Source of the DNA: Cinclus cinclus
Taxonomy: Eukaryota > Chordata > Aves > Passeriformes > Cinclidae
Assembly (NCBI RefSeq): GCF_963662255.1
Contig: NC_085052.1
Span: forward strand, 29,832,654-29,896,653
DNA: 64,000 nt
Direction: 5' to 3'
The number at the start of each line of letters is the position of its first letter. The first letter of the stretch is position 1. Position numbers and translations under genes: made by a program. Shown here piece by piece: positions 32,495 through 46,300 of the stretch. The notes beneath the pieces are model-generated. The model saw only the letters and a program-made list of their open reading frames with translations. It had not been told where the DNA came from and ran no database searches.

Positions 32495-35400
32495 AGCACC
32501 TCAGAGCAATGGAGAGTGCAGCTGTGTGCAGTGGTTTCCTCCAGGAGCAGCAGAAGCTGCATTGTCCTCAGCCTGCAGCCCTCTCTTAGACCTAGCTTGC
32601 TTAGGTGGCTGAGTTAAGTAAGTAAGGCATGTAAGTATAGACTCGACACGTTGATAATTTGTCAAACATTAGTCTGACAGTTACCTTGGGTTTTCTGCCC
32701 TCATGTTGTCTGCGTAGATTTATATCCTGAGGATGTAAGTCACACCTTTCTGACTGGATAGTGCTTATCTTGGTTGATTATTGCTTTGGACATGGCAGGA
32801 GCTAATGATGCTGCTTGAGACAAGCGATGCAAGTACACTTGCAGTGACTTTTGTGTTTGGAGGGATTTACTGTTCTGCTTGAAGGAACAGCAGCAGTGAG
32901 CCTGCTGACAACTGAGTCACAGATGGATGCACGTGGGAATCCCTAGGACTGCTGTTCCTCTTTACAGCAAAACATGATGAAATGCAGAACTGAGGGAAAA
33001 CTCCAAGGCAAACAGCAAAAGAATCTAGCTTTACCTTGACAATACAATGTTAATTACATTTAATTTTTTATATAAATGACCAAGGGGCCCATATATTTCA
33101 AACCTCTTTGGCATCCCAGATTTCCACTTGCCTGAACTGCAGTGCTGTTTGTGCAAGGCACACAGGATCAGACCAACAGTGCTGAGCTCAGATTATGGCA
33201 TTACAGTTGTATTCATGGCTGGGAACCCAGTGTAATGCTCTGAACAACTCCTTCTCTGCTGAGCAGAGGGCAGCTGCAAAAGTCAATATCGTCTTGTCTT
33301 TTGTATATTAATCATATTGCCCCCAGCAATAACTTCACTGTAAGGAAGAGAAAAAGTGTATTCTGTCTTTTACATAATGATGAGACTAAAAAGGTCAACT
33401 AGTATGTGAATACTAATGAGAGTATCTAAAATAGGTTGTGTTCACTGTGCTTGAAAGCAGATTAAGTGCAAACATTAATTGGCTTCTTTTAACATTTATT
33501 AAAACTCAAAGATTATTTTGTTAACATGAGAAATGCAAAAGTACACTAGGAGAGATGTACTACCACTTAGGAATGCAAGAAAATATTAGAATATCTCTAA
33601 TGCATATCTCAGATTATACATTTAACCTGTTAAATCTCTTTTTATGCAGGACACTATGCAGAACCCACTATCATGAAACATGGAGAACTCTGCTGCTCTC
33701 CTTCTGCATTAGCATTTTGATGGATGCCAGAAAACAAAAAGCTCCTGAGAACTGTTTGAAAATAAAAGGATGGAAACTGCTTAGAAAAAATAATTTGTCA
33801 GTGTCTCCTTACAGCATTAATATAGTATTTCAAATGCACTTAAAGTACTTGAATTTTGGTTCAAATTATTTTAAAGGTTTTTTGTAATATGCACTAAATC
33901 ACTTTACGTGAAAATCCCAAATATTGATATGATTGCAATAATGAAAATATCATAAACCATCCCTTCATTTCAAATAAGGAGATATTGTAGATAGAAGAAC
34001 TGGTTATTCATGGTCACTGGTTATTCATAGGTTTGTACATTTCTGGAGGAAAATTCAGCTGAAAATCAGGGAAGGTTTTGCAATGAATATTGCAGCACAC
34101 AAAGAGGAGCGAGGGGAGAGTGTGGGGGCCTTGTGGGAGGGAGCAGAGGGGTGCACAGAGTCCCTGCTGAGCTTATTGAGGGTGACTTCTGAGGACTGAA
34201 ACCTGTGACTGCTGGGCTGAAATCCTGCCCCAGCTCTGACTTTGCCTAACTACTTTCCCACAGTAAGGAATGCCCCACTGTCACTGTGGATCTTCCTTTG
34301 TCATGGGACACACAGCTGGTTTCATATAAGCCTTTAGAGAAGTACCTACAACTGTCCAAGCTAGATTTTATTTTAATAATTGTAAATAAATGAGAAAGGT
34401 GAATAGCATATATGTATCAAATCTGGGGCAGAGGAAAAAACCTGCTTTTTGTTTCTTTGGAGCATCTGGGCAAAAATCCAGACTCTACCAAAGTTTTTGG
34501 CAAAACTCCCGTTAACTTCAGTTGGGCAAAACTTTCAGTCTTGACTACAGGTCAGGTGGCTGATTCCTGATTTTAGTTTTTGTATTTCATTTAGCCTACA
34601 ATTCTAGAATTAAAATGGTAGAACCCAATAGACTGCTTTTGAACTTTCGTTTGGGTGCATGAGAGCAGGGGAGGTACAGTTGAGGTCATGCTTGGAGCTC
34701 CCTCAGCCTAGATGCAGGCAAGCAGTGGCTGGAGGGGGCTGGTTTTCAGGCAGATGTAGAGGGCTGGATAGCAGTACATCCCTCCAGGGAACAAGGCACA
34801 AACCCCGTTCCCCAAGGCTGTGCACAAATGTCTGCGGCAGCAGTGTAACTTAATCAGCAACATTCCTTACCTGGAGGCAGTTGCATTAAAATCTCTTTCC
34901 TGGAATGGCTGTTTCATTTTAACACATAATACTCCTTTTTTTTTTTTTCTTCCCAATTTACCTCAGGTTTTATCTGTTTATCCTTTTTCATCTTACAACA
35001 ACCACCCACATGCACTGCAACAGCACATTTAAGTTGCAAACCTCTGTCAGGCAAGCCTGACCTGAAGCCTCTCCTGAAGTGAGGGAAGTCAACTTTTCCT
35101 TCCCTCCAGGTATCATTCCAGCTGCCAAAAATTAAAAAAGCTGTACTCTTCCAGGTGAGAGTGTAGATGAGACAAGTGAAGTTTATAAGCCTGTGGAAAT
35201 ACAATATGGATTTACACGTACACATCACAGTTGACTTTGTTTAAATATTCTTCCTCCTAGCAATTTTAAGAGTAGACTTAAAAACCACTTTTCATTTCAA
35301 GTAAACTTTTATTTTTTTCCCTTAAGGTGTTATTTTCTTTTTCAATCTGCAAATCCCATTAAGTCTCCCTAACTGTCCTTCCCAGAGTGATGGAAGACGG

Positions 35401-36200
35401 TATGCAGTGTTGGTGTGGTACATGAGTTATATGAAAACAGTGTGTGACCCAGCCAGAGAACTGCTAATTGCCACTTCCCATCAGTGAATGTGACCAACCT
35501 TGCTTCACACCTGCTTTTAGCCAACAGGGAGCTTGTGATCCTTTCCCCCCCCCATCTCCTCTGGCTCCCAGTTCTCCAAGTGGGCTGAGGAAATGAGTCA
35601 CATCCAGAACAAGAGGGATAAAAACATTCTGGAGAATTACCTTCTCCACGTGAGGTACAGCCAAGGTCTTTGGTTAAGTATTTTTATTTGGCTCTGTATG
35701 CAAAGAAAAAAAACTTACACAAGAGAGAAAGTGACAAGCAATTAGTAACACAGTATCCAAAGGTGTATAAACTCCTATAGTCAGTTTGTGAAGCTGGGTA
35801 TTTGTTTCATAAATTGCACGTACAGCACTAAGGCCCACAGCAGGACAAGTAACTGGATTAAGCTGTTATCACCAATATTTCTAGGTAAATTAGTACTTAA
35901 TAGCATTTGTTGTGTTTCACCATTACAAATGGGCTCTAATTAAAACAGGAAAAGGGGTTGATGCACCCGGACAGCTTGTAAGAAGTAATGATAGAATAAA
36001 GTAATTTAAGTCAAAACTAAAGTAATCGTAACTGCTTTTACAATACTTTCACAATTTTGTGCTGTGATAAAACACTTTTAAATGACATTGATGAAAACAT
36101 TTTTTTTTTTAAACTGAGAGAAAGCAGAAGTAACTGCCGGCTTGATCACCGTGGAATCTCACCCGTGCGGTTTGCACAGGCTTGGGGAGGGAGGAAAATC
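32495..36200. other. Non-coding sequence between LTR-3 and the second CpG island
   Basis: AT-rich sequence. A 110-codon open frame at 33555-33887 has no recognisable domain. No repeat family is identified beyond short A or T runs. Confidence 0.65.
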
Positions 36201-36672
36201 GGGCCTGACCCCCCCCTCTCCCCAGGCTCAAGCGCGTTCCCAGGGGGTATCAGCTAATCGCTATCCACAGGTGCAGCTCCTCACGGCCGCTCTCCCGCCG
36301 CCGCTCAGGTGCGAGCGCTTTTGTGTTGGTATTGTAGCGACCACGCTGCACCGGCGGCACTCCTGATGGAATACCAGCCGGAGCCGCCCGACGGAATGCA
36401 TCAATCAGCGCCCAGCGCCAGGGCTGGGTTGGCTTCGCAGTTTTGTTTAGCAAACTTCAGCTAAGCTTCCCCCCGCCTCGTATCCTGTGGGCAGAGCACA
36501 TCCCGCCGTCTCCAGGTGAGCCGCGGTGCAGGTGCGGGCGGCTGAGGGAGCTCCCGGCCCTCCGGAGCCCCCCCTGCCAGCGGCCGCTCTCCCGGTTTTC
36601 CAGCGGGGCGGACTTCGGGGCACTGTCCCCGCCTTGTGGCACCTCCGGCACGGCCGGCCCCAGGCGCGGCAC

Positions 36673-36700
36673 GGGGCGGGACGGGACGGGACGGGACGGG
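36673..36700 (+). repeat. (GGGAC)n tract, G-quadruplex motif
   Basis: Six runs of three or four G, separated by one- or two-base loops, lie on the plus strand. This satisfies the standard four-run quadruplex pattern. It lies about 200 bp before the candidate ATG at 36906. Confidence 0.9.
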
Positions 36701-36732
36701 AACGGCGGTCCCGGAGCCAGCGTGCCCGCCCC

Positions 36733-36786
36733 GGGAGGAGAGAGAGAGAGGGAGAGAGGGAGAGGGAGAGAGGGAGAGAGAGAGAG
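36733..36786 (+). repeat. 54-base GA-rich purine tract
   Basis: Unbroken run of G and A built from GA and GGGAGA units. It lies between the G-run and the candidate first exon. Such tracts are often polymorphic and can bind GAGA-type factors or form triplexes. Confidence 0.9.
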
Positions 36787-36905
36787 CGGCGGGGCCGGCC
36801 CCACCTGCGGGGGCGGCGGCGCGGGCAGGACGGCACGGAGCTGGCGTGAGCCCGGGACGGCTGGGGCTGGGCGAGGTGAGGAGCGCAGCCTGGGAGCTCT
36901 GTAAC

Positions 36906-36983
36906 ATGGCCTCCTCCTTCTCCTCCTCCTCCTCCTCGTCGTCCTTCCCCTCGCGTCCCGCGGCACGGGGCGGCAGGGACCAG
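36906..36983 (+). CDS. Candidate first coding exon (Ser-rich), possible ANK3 alternative start
   Basis: ATG in a good context (A at -3, G at +4) opens 26 codons, MASS followed by a serine run, and ends exactly at a CAG/GTGAGA donor in phase 0. A second strong donor (GGTGAGTG context) after 37104 would extend it to 66 codons in the same frame. Upstream, the same frame is open back to an ATG at 36636, so an earlier start cannot be excluded. The serine run comes from a TCC repeat. ANK3 has several alternative first exons, and the position fits. No ankyrin-repeat exon is in the window to confirm it. It may instead be the 5' end of a non-coding RNA. Confidence 0.35.
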
Positions 36984-37349
36984 GTGAGAGCTCTGCCCTC
37001 GGGCCGGGTGAGGCGGGCGCGCGGCAGCGGTGGCTCTTCCTGCTTTTCCTTCGTTTCCCTCCTCTCCTCCTCCTCGCTCTGGTCGGTGCTCCGGAGCAGC
37101 CGGGGTGAGTGTCCGCCAGCTGCGAGCGGCGGGTCCGGCGGGAGGGGAGCGGGCTGCGCCCCCGCCCAGGTGCGAGGCTGGAGCCGGGAGCGCCTTTCCC
37201 GGCCCTGCCGTGAGGGCCACGCGGCTCTGCCTCTGCCGGGACAAGCCATGGCCAAAGCGTCTCCCAAAGGAACGCGCGACCCCGCGTTAATGCCCCGCTC
37301 TCTTGGGAATGTGGCGCTTTGGGGCGCAGGTGTGTTGCGTGTGCTTTGC

Positions 37350-40300
37350 GCGTCTGCCTTGCTTGTTTCAGCCCTCCGTGATGAGGTAGCGATGTACTTT
37401 TGGGATGGATGCCGAAAACCTACCCAGCTAAGGGCTGGAGGCTCCCACATCCCTACCTGGCCCTGCCTGCACCCGGCTGCCGTAGGGAACAGCGAGGGCT
37501 GGCTCACATCCCGGTGCCTGGGGCTGTGCTGGGACATCCACATTAAGCCATCTTCAGCGTTGCTGCAGGGCCCGTGAAGAGAAGGTGCTGTCGAAGGCTT
37601 CATTTCACCGTGGCATTGTTTTTCTCCCCGGCCTTCCCTCCTCCGCAGTGGTTGACCGAGGCCGCAGGGTCAGGTGAAGGAGCTTTGCTGCTGTGCTCTA
37701 TCTCCCTAGGTATTCCATGTGGTCACTCTGTTTATTGCTCTCACAAATGCTGCCTTGTGTTGCGAGCGGACTGGTCCCACGTTCTTCCTGCTGAACACAA
37801 ATGGCACAATCAATTTTAACCGTGAAGATTTGTGTTCTCAGGGCAAAGAAAGAGCACATATTGGCTTATTACTGGCAAAATTACACTTCTTCCGCTGGAA
37901 GTTTGTTTAGTGAAAAGGGATTGGCAAGTATGATAACTGAATCTCTCATCACCCACCCCCCCACCTTTTTTTTTTTTTTGGGCTATATGCCCAGTACTCC
38001 TGAAACTAAAACTGAAAACTTTCAAGATCAAAGCTATAATTAATCAAGGTTGAATAAGCTTTATTCTTTGGGTTTTTTCTCTTTTTTTTCCCCCTGAAGT
38101 TGTTATCTTTTGAATCATTAAACTTTGTTGCTTTTAACACCACTTTTGTTACTACTTGAAACACTTAATATTCCATCTTCTGCGTCCAGCTATCCATTTT
38201 ACTGTAAGTTTCTACGGTTTCTCATGTTTCTCCCTCAAATCTGTGTGGTGTTCGTGCTTTGAAATGCAATGTAAATTAACACCCCAGGAGGACTGATCAG
38301 GTAGAAATAAGTTGTTGCTCTGGCAGTCAGGCCCTCTAAGGTCTGGCTGGGCAAGATGCTGCTCCCCCTGCCCAGCAGCTCTTCCTTTTGTGAGCTGTGT
38401 GTTTTGAAGGAGAGTTCCCAGAACACGAAGACAGTGCTTCACTGTGGTATCAGAGCTTCAGGCATTTTTGCCTCTCTTTCAACAGTTGTCTCAAGGATAT
38501 AGAAAGAAAATGTGACCTTGTGTGTTGACAGAGTGGCTAGCCTAAAAAATTATTCTCTGAAAGGTTTGTAACCTAGTCTGGGCTGGAAGTGTTGAGTTCT
38601 TAGAGAAGGTGATTGTTCTCAGTTTCCAAATTGTGTGTGTTACAGTCTTGGGCTTGGAGTAACCTCAGGCTCAGTCGAAACTCTGCTTTGTCCTCTGACC
38701 CTTCAGTCCATCAAGGGCAGTGTTTCCCATTGGTCTGAGAGGACTGTTAGATCAGGCTCTAAACTTTCAGGGTGTCTTTTTGTGTGGTGGGCAAGATGCT
38801 CAGATCTTGAGACACTTAATGCTCGGTGTTGGAAATGGGGACATGCTTTGACACAGTGTTTGTTAGTGAGTTCCTTACAAAAGTATTTCTGCCACCATTA
38901 ATATCTCTCTCATTTCTGCGGGAATTGCGTAATGCTCATTGCACGATTTTTGTTCTGAGTGATGTTGTGCTGTCATAAGCTGTTACTCTGTTGATGCCTG
39001 CCAGAGGGTGAGGTTGGGGATTTCTGTTATTGGAAAAAGTGTCACCACTTCCATCTTTTCCAGATCCTAGTTTATTGCTCATGTTCTTCTTGGAGATAAT
39101 GATATCTGTCTGTTTTAATTCACTGATTTGCAAAATCATGTGAATAATTGTGTATGGCTAAATATTTTCCTTTTCTTAAAAAAAAAAAAAAAAGGATAGT
39201 TCCAGTTTTTCCTGAGACAATTTCCAGGATTTGCAAAATTATTAATGACCTAAGAAAATAATTTGTTATTCAAAGTGAGTTATAATCGTGCAGTACTTTG
39301 CTGTTGATTATTTGGATGGCCCTTTGCTTCTTATTTCACTTCAGTGTTTTCTAAAATGTTTTGTGAAGAAGCTTGTGTTTTTAAAACATGATAGGAAGAC
39401 TAGAATGTACTTTCTTGTTTTAGTTCTTTTGATTTGACAGCTCTTGGCCTCAACATCGTGAGTACTACTAAGTTAATGCCTAGAAGTTAATTATGCTTGT
39501 AGGTCACCTACAGTGCTGTGCTTTGTTCTGAAGTGTTTCTATTTGGTATATTTCAGGTACTGAAAATGTGGGTATTGTCTATGGCTTGTAAGAGATCTTT
39601 GAACTTTAGCAATGAAAACTTTTATGTTTTTTGACACTCAGCTTGAAACTGGGGTGTTTGTGGGAAGAGAGGAGACAGTGGTCAAGTTGTTGGGCAGGGG
39701 GGGATAAAACTAAATGCAGTTCAAATATGGTAGCTATGTCGTTATCATATAAATAATAACAATAAATAACTTACTGCTAAAGTGGAAAGTTTATATCATA
39801 CAGTAAGCATTTAAGTGTGATCTTTGAGAGTGCAAGTCCCATCATAGCTGCTCTGAAAAACATTAATACACGCAAATATTATTCAGTCATTGAAAACTCT
39901 GGGGAAAATGGCAGTTTTGCAGTTAAAAAAAAAACAGATAACTAAACAACCCTCCCTTTGTAGCATACAGATTATACCACACGAGCCTCAGTTCTAGACA
40001 GTTGTTCAGTACAGGCAAATTCTTGTTGCTGCTGTTAACTCTAGTTTTATCCTACATTTTTATCAGCTTATTTTTTTTTTCTCCACTCCAAGCTATTGGA
40101 GTTCTGTTCTTATGTACTCTGTTTCTCAAAATTCAGTGCTCTTGACACCATGTAAAAACTATTGACATACTAATCCAGTTGGTGATTACCTATTAAAAGT
40201 TATTTTTATCACTCTCTGTTGCCTGGAATGTGAATATTTCCCATATACATAGGTTTTGTGATAAGCTGTTGACAATGGTACTTTTGCTCCTGCTGGCATG

Positions 40301-43300
40301 GCTTTTGGGATGCCAAAATAAGACCTGATATGTTGCACTAATTGTGGAAAAAAAGAATGGTTTTGCAATCTTTTGCAAACATTCATTAGCTCTTTGAGGA
40401 GGTTTGACAATGACTTAGCCTAAGGAAGATTTTTTTTTTTTTTTAAGGCAGTAATTTTTTTTTTTTTTAAGGCATGGAGTAATGTAGAATCAGAGCATGA
40501 GGATAATATTTTCTATTTCTGTGGATTTTGTGCTTGACTTCTGATATGTAGTATTGAATAGCTATTTATGATGCTGACATGCCTAAGGAGGAGAGTTTTG
40601 AAGCTTGAATTTTCCAAAACAAATCCTTCAAAATATTTTAGATTCCATTCCTTTCTTCCCTGAAAAAAAATTGTAATTGGCCAAAAATGGGAAAGGAAAT
40701 GTTCCTTCTTAATTTTTTTTTTTTTAATCGAGGAAAGAGTGGAGAAAAGTAGTAGGAGCTGTTACTCTCATATTCGGTAGTTACTAAGTGCCAGAACTTT
40801 GCTACTCTTTTGATGAGTTGCATGAGCTGCCTGCTGGTTGGTTCTGGTTGCTTTTGCTCTCTCAGCTCTTGAATTACATCAGCATGCACATAAAATACAT
40901 AGAAAATAATAGTTGCTTGCACTGTGTGTTTCTGCTGCCCTTGCCGTGGGGATGCAGTCACAGGCTCTGTAACTCTGAGGAGGATGAAGAGGACACCAAG
41001 AAAATTGCTCCAATAAAGTATTTATTAGCGTGATTGTGAAATTCTGAGAAACCTTGCTCTGCTTGTGCCTGTCATTGCCTCACTGTTCATGTGATGGTTG
41101 TGCACTCCTAGAGTCTTGCTCAGTTTTAGTAGCCTCTTGAGCAGAGCCCACCCTGTTTAGTCTTGGAGCAGTGGCTGTTCTTTTTTTTCTCTACTCCTCT
41201 GGGATATCCCAGAAAAATGGGTCTACTATCAGCTACCTGATTATATTGTAATTTCTTATCTTAAATGTATTTAAAGCTTCAGTTCCCACTGACTCTTTGG
41301 AGAGGAAAGGGTACCATAATTGAATCACGTTTTAAAATTCAGGAAGTTGTTCTTTTCCAAGGACATACTGAGGCTGGTGCCCTTCAAAGGAGAAATTATT
41401 TAAAGTTTCCATATAATATCTGGAGTATGCATCGTGACTTTATCAGGAGGTGTAATTGATCCTATCTGATCATGACTTGGAAAAAGCTGTGAGCTAATGA
41501 AAGGAGTCCTGCATAGCAAAACTATGAGTATTTCCTTTTGTCCTATGTCCTACTGCTAAAGCAAGGTCTGGCTGAGCTTCAGCACTGACCTGGTGTTATT
41601 ACCTTAAACAGGCCATGATGACAGCTACTTTTAATAGGAGAATCTGAAGTAACATTCTGCAATGACAGAGTTGATGGCGTATGAATGTCGCAGGAGAGCT
41701 GGTTTCCTACCAGAGTCTTCATGGACACTGGATTTTTAGGTTTTAAAATCTCTATGGTATTTCCCATCTGTTTTAGAAAGCACTTTTAAAGGAATTTTAA
41801 TAAAGATCATTTTCAGATGACATGCACAGAACAGGTGCAAGCTGTTTTTATGATCTTAGCGTGCTGTTGTTACTAGTTCCTTATTTTAAGCATGTGTTTC
41901 TTTTAAAGAAAGGAATATGGAATTTCTAGCTTTCATGACAATTAGTTTGCTCTATTAAAAAGCAGAAATCAATAAGATTATGAATGACCACATGCTGGCC
42001 TAATAACCAGCAGAAATTAAACTGCATTTATTTCTGTGGAGTCAGAATTTCTGCCTGTTGCTGTATTGAGGGTGCTGATGATGTAGTTTGTGAGGAATTC
42101 CTTAGCACTAGGAATACATTCAAGCAGCTGTCTTTCTTCTGAATTTAAAATTTAGAAGTCTGAAGCAGTCTGTGATGGGAAACCTCTATTTTCATAGAAG
42201 TGAAAATTTCTATGTAAACAGCTCTAACTTGGTTTTGACCCAGTTTACTAATCTGTAGGCTTTTGTTGTATGCATGTCACTCTTAGAAGATTATCTGCTT
42301 TTCTGTTTCTTCCCCCCCCCCCCCTTTTTTTTTTCCTGGGTGGGGGAGGGAAGGTACGGGTGTACATGGGGATGATTTTATTTAAGATCTCCTTTCCATC
42401 CTGTAATTTCAGACTTGTTTCTCTCCATTTAATAGGTTAGTGCTGCCTTGGCCAACATAGTGGTTTCTGTGCAGATTCAGTTTCCTCAGAATACCTGTTC
42501 AGCTTTAGGTCAAAGAAAATTCATCTTTAGGTTGCTGAACTTAGCTGAGCAAAGAACTCCTGGTCACACCACAGAAGGGATCTGACAATGCTGAAAAATG
42601 TTAATTATTTTTAGCCTTTTCTCACTGAGATAATCTGATCTATATGCAAACCCACAGGTGATTTTAAAAGCACAAAAGTCAGGCTCCTGGGAGGTGCAGG
42701 TCTTGCTTATTGAGGAGAGTTAATTCAAGCCATTAGAAACTTCCTTGTTTCTTTACAACTTTCCTCTTCTTTGGAAGCTTTCTGTTTCTGTTGTGGAGGA
42801 ATCCCAAGAAGATGATTCCTTCTGCACTTCAGGACTGACTCCTTTATGGAGGTGTTTTAGGGGTTGATTTGTGATGTTGGGTGAGGAGGTAAAGAATGAT
42901 TGATGTGCATGGTGAGGGGAGAGTGCAAGGTCGAGTGATGCCAGTGTGGTCTTTAAATTGTATCTTTGTGGTATAATAGAACACTGGAAACTGAACAGAA
43001 GGGGTGATTCAGCTGGTTTTCTGTTCTGATAATACTGCATTCAGGGAGAGCAAAGAGGCATCTAATTATAGGTGTAAGTATTCTCTAATATTAAAAAGTA
43101 ACACATACTAGTTGTCATGTGATGGGTATTAAAGGAGAGGTTAATCAACTTGGCCAAACAAGGAGTAGTACTGATTTTATCATAATCTTTTAAGGGAGTA
43201 CTAGAGTAATGAATAAATTTGGTAACTTTCTCAAAACTTAAAAATTATTCATTACTTACTCTCCAGTGACCATAGTGCTATTCTGTAAAGGCAAGCAGTT

Positions 43301-46300
43301 TATTGACAATCCTAATAATAAAGAGGGGGACTCTGTATATTTGTATTTTATTCAAACAGAAAAATTGCATTATGTTGTATTTTGGTGGGTTTGGTTTTTG
43401 TAGATATCTTAGGCCACTTCTGTAAGTTGAGATCAGTAGAGATTAGAGTTCAGTACTTGTGTTATTACCCCGTACCTGAACTCATATGACTGCATTGTGC
43501 AACATCCCAGGTACATAAACTGGTACATGTATCACCCAGAACTGTGGGGCAAGTTGTATTTAAAGTGTGGTAAGGTAAAGGAAGACAGAGATGGAAGGTG
43601 TTCTTAACAGCCTCTTACAACACTTAACTGAGAACATTACATACACCTAGGCTTGCTCTCTTGAAACTGTTGGGGATTTTAGGCATAATAGCCTCAAAGA
43701 CCTTGTGTTCAAATTTAACTGGGCTTAAATGAGTGGAAGTAATGACTTGTTGTGCCACAGACACAACCCCATTGTGCAGATGAACAATCTATCAATGTGG
43801 TTCAGTGTTTTAAATCTCTGATAGCAGAACCAATTTCCTTTCATATTCCTCTCTAGATTCTGCTTGCTCCTGTTCAAAGAATACTGTAGAGAGAGCACAT
43901 ATGTATTTTTCTAAGAGGGGAAATAACTTCATAGGTCATGACTTTGCAAATGCATGAGACAACTGTACTCTGTGATAGGAGCCTTTGGTGGGAACTGCTT
44001 ACAGTGAAGAAGGAAAAGGCCCAAGCCTCCTAAATGGCATCCACCTCATAAACATTTGCCATATAAAACAGCAGCAGCCAGTGCAGGGGCTCAGCTTTTA
44101 CAACTGGGGTCATCTGCATGTCACAAGGCTGATCCTGGGGCTTGCTTGGTCTCAGACCAAGCTTATGTTCTCAGCTGGGAACTCAACCTGTGCCTTCAGC
44201 ATCTCATTCAGGTGCCTTAGTTCCAAGTACTCTTTACACAGCAGAGAGCTTTCTCTTCCATGTTGTTTGTTTACTTGGTTTGGGTTTTTTTCTTTTTTTC
44301 CACCTCCCTCCCTTGGTACATCAGATCTTCTATTGAGCTCTGTTGGTCTTTGCAATCCTCTGCTGAAAACACTTTGTTATTTTCCTCCATCCTCCTGTTA
44401 TCACTCTGTGAAGATTTTAGTTCAATAAGGTACTCCTGCTCTTGGAGTTTTTGTTTTATCTTTCAATTGATACTGGCTAAACTTTGCAGCCTTTAGTCAT
44501 TTTGGTGGTGTAGCTCACAGCACATTTCTGAGACGTGTTCTGTTGCTGTATTTGGGGAGAGAGGGGCTGTAGGGAACAGTGGGGGAGCAGGGCAGGTGCC
44601 CTGCTACTTGGTTTCATTGCTGCAGAAGGTGTTATGTAAATAGGTTGAGCCTTGCCTCTGATTCCTGTGATGTAAGGTTTCATAAATAAGCACTGTGGTG
44701 TTGGAAACCCAAGTGTCAGAGGCAGCAGACACATTCAGAAACAATGGGACAAGTCTGAAGAGTGATATAGTTTTCCAGCAGTCATCCTGCAGGAGCTAAT
44801 CCTGCGTTCTAGGGAAATTAACTGGAAGCAGCATCTTTCTGGCAGGGAATGAAAAATTGTGACATGTTCGCCTGCACCTGGTTTAGTGGTTGGAAAAGCC
44901 TGGGACTAGCAATAAGAAGGTCAATAAGTCCCAAATGAGGCTGTTTTTATCAAGTCTCATGGATAACAGCAGTGTTTCAATATGAAGAGAAGATATACAG
45001 TCTGCTGTTCTAATTGAATCATAAATCAAACAGGTCTGAGGGAAAAAGAAAGAGAGGAATGCAGATGCATCAGTCTGTGTCAGCTCAGCATACCTTCCTG
45101 TGGGTGGCCTGCATTTCTTTTCATGGGCTCCATCCCAGCAAAGCTGCTTTGTGATCTCAGTCTGATGTGGGTCAAAAGGGGAAAATTGTTAACATTCCTC
45201 CTGCCCCTCTCCATCACCATCAGCAGCTCTCGGTGGATAGCAGTCCTTTGGGCTCATGTGAGAGAGGACAGTGGAATTCTGTGCTGCTTCTAACTGCTCT
45301 TCCAAATATTTGACTGTCTCTTATCTGGGCAGTAACCCAGCTCCCACTCTTGGATGATTATTATGAATTGTGACTGAGGTAGTAATTGCATTGCTGGCAT
45401 GCAAGTATTTTCATATTTCATTTGCATTCATGTGCCCATCAGGTTGTCTATGATATAAAAAAGCTGAACAAGCAGCTTTTGTCCAAGAAATCATAATTCT
45501 AGGTAGTGTTCTCTGTTACTGCCCTCTAAGAGCTGTCTTGTCCCTGGTTGACACCTTGAATAATATTATTTACATGGTTCTTTCTCACCACTTTAATAAC
45601 AGTGCTGTATTTGCTTCGAGACTAACATAGTGAGTTTTGGTTTTACAGCATAGAAACAAAAGTATTTTTTTGGCTGAATTTAAACTGCTTTTTCCAATTG
45701 GTGTATACTTTGTTCTAGATTTGAATTCTACTGGATTGCTATAAGGAGTTTAGAGTGGCTCATTACAGTGATACAAATAGGTAACAACGTGGCTCTGAAG
45801 CAATTATGGGCTTTTCATTTTGTGTTGTGTTTGTTCCAGCCATCATAACTAAATGAAGTGCATGTCTCTTTCTTCCAGTCTCTTTCTCTTGTCTTTAATA
45901 TATCTGTGTTCCTAAAGAACTTTTCTAAGAATGTGGTGTTGTCAAAAAATGTTCCCTTGATCAAACTCTGGAGCAAAGGAAAATAAAATACTCAGTGTAG
46001 TAATCTATAGCTTGAAAAGTAAATGCACAAAGATCATTAACCTCACACTGAGCTCAGATATTTTCCCTGCTGGGAGAGGATATTCCAAATGTGTTATTAC
46101 TAAAGTTTAATAGTGGGGAGAAAGCAGTTTAGAAACAGAAATAATTTTATGTCCTCACTATAGATAATCTTTAATGAAGATGAGTATGTGTAAAATGATA
46201 CTCCTAAGTAAGAGCAAGTTCTGCAAAGCTTATGCATTTAATGTTTAATGTTTCTTCTATGCCCTGTTTCCCCTGCAGTTAAACACAGTGTATTGTAATA

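Larger units (their letters stand above)
36230..37345 (+). promoter_or_regulatory. Large CpG island, candidate promoter of a plus-strand gene (possibly ANK3)
   Basis: A GC- and CpG-rich block of about 1.1 kb, 8 kb from the CDK1 promoter and facing away from it. It contains a (GGGAC)n G-run, a 54-base purine tract, a short ATG exon ending at a splice donor, and several GT-rich donors. No TATA box is seen. By human gene order, ANK3 starts head-to-head with CDK1, so this island is the best candidate in the window for an ANK3 promoter. That link is inference. Edges are estimated by eye. Confidence 0.75.

Noticed and set aside
36461..37603. 380-codon minus-strand open frame across the second CpG island
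   Set aside because: Low-complexity translation of GA and TCC tracts, antisense to a plausible plus-strand exon; no domain recognised.
43985..44428. 147-codon open frame on the plus strand
   Set aside because: No domain, no splice context, and composition like the flanking non-coding DNA.
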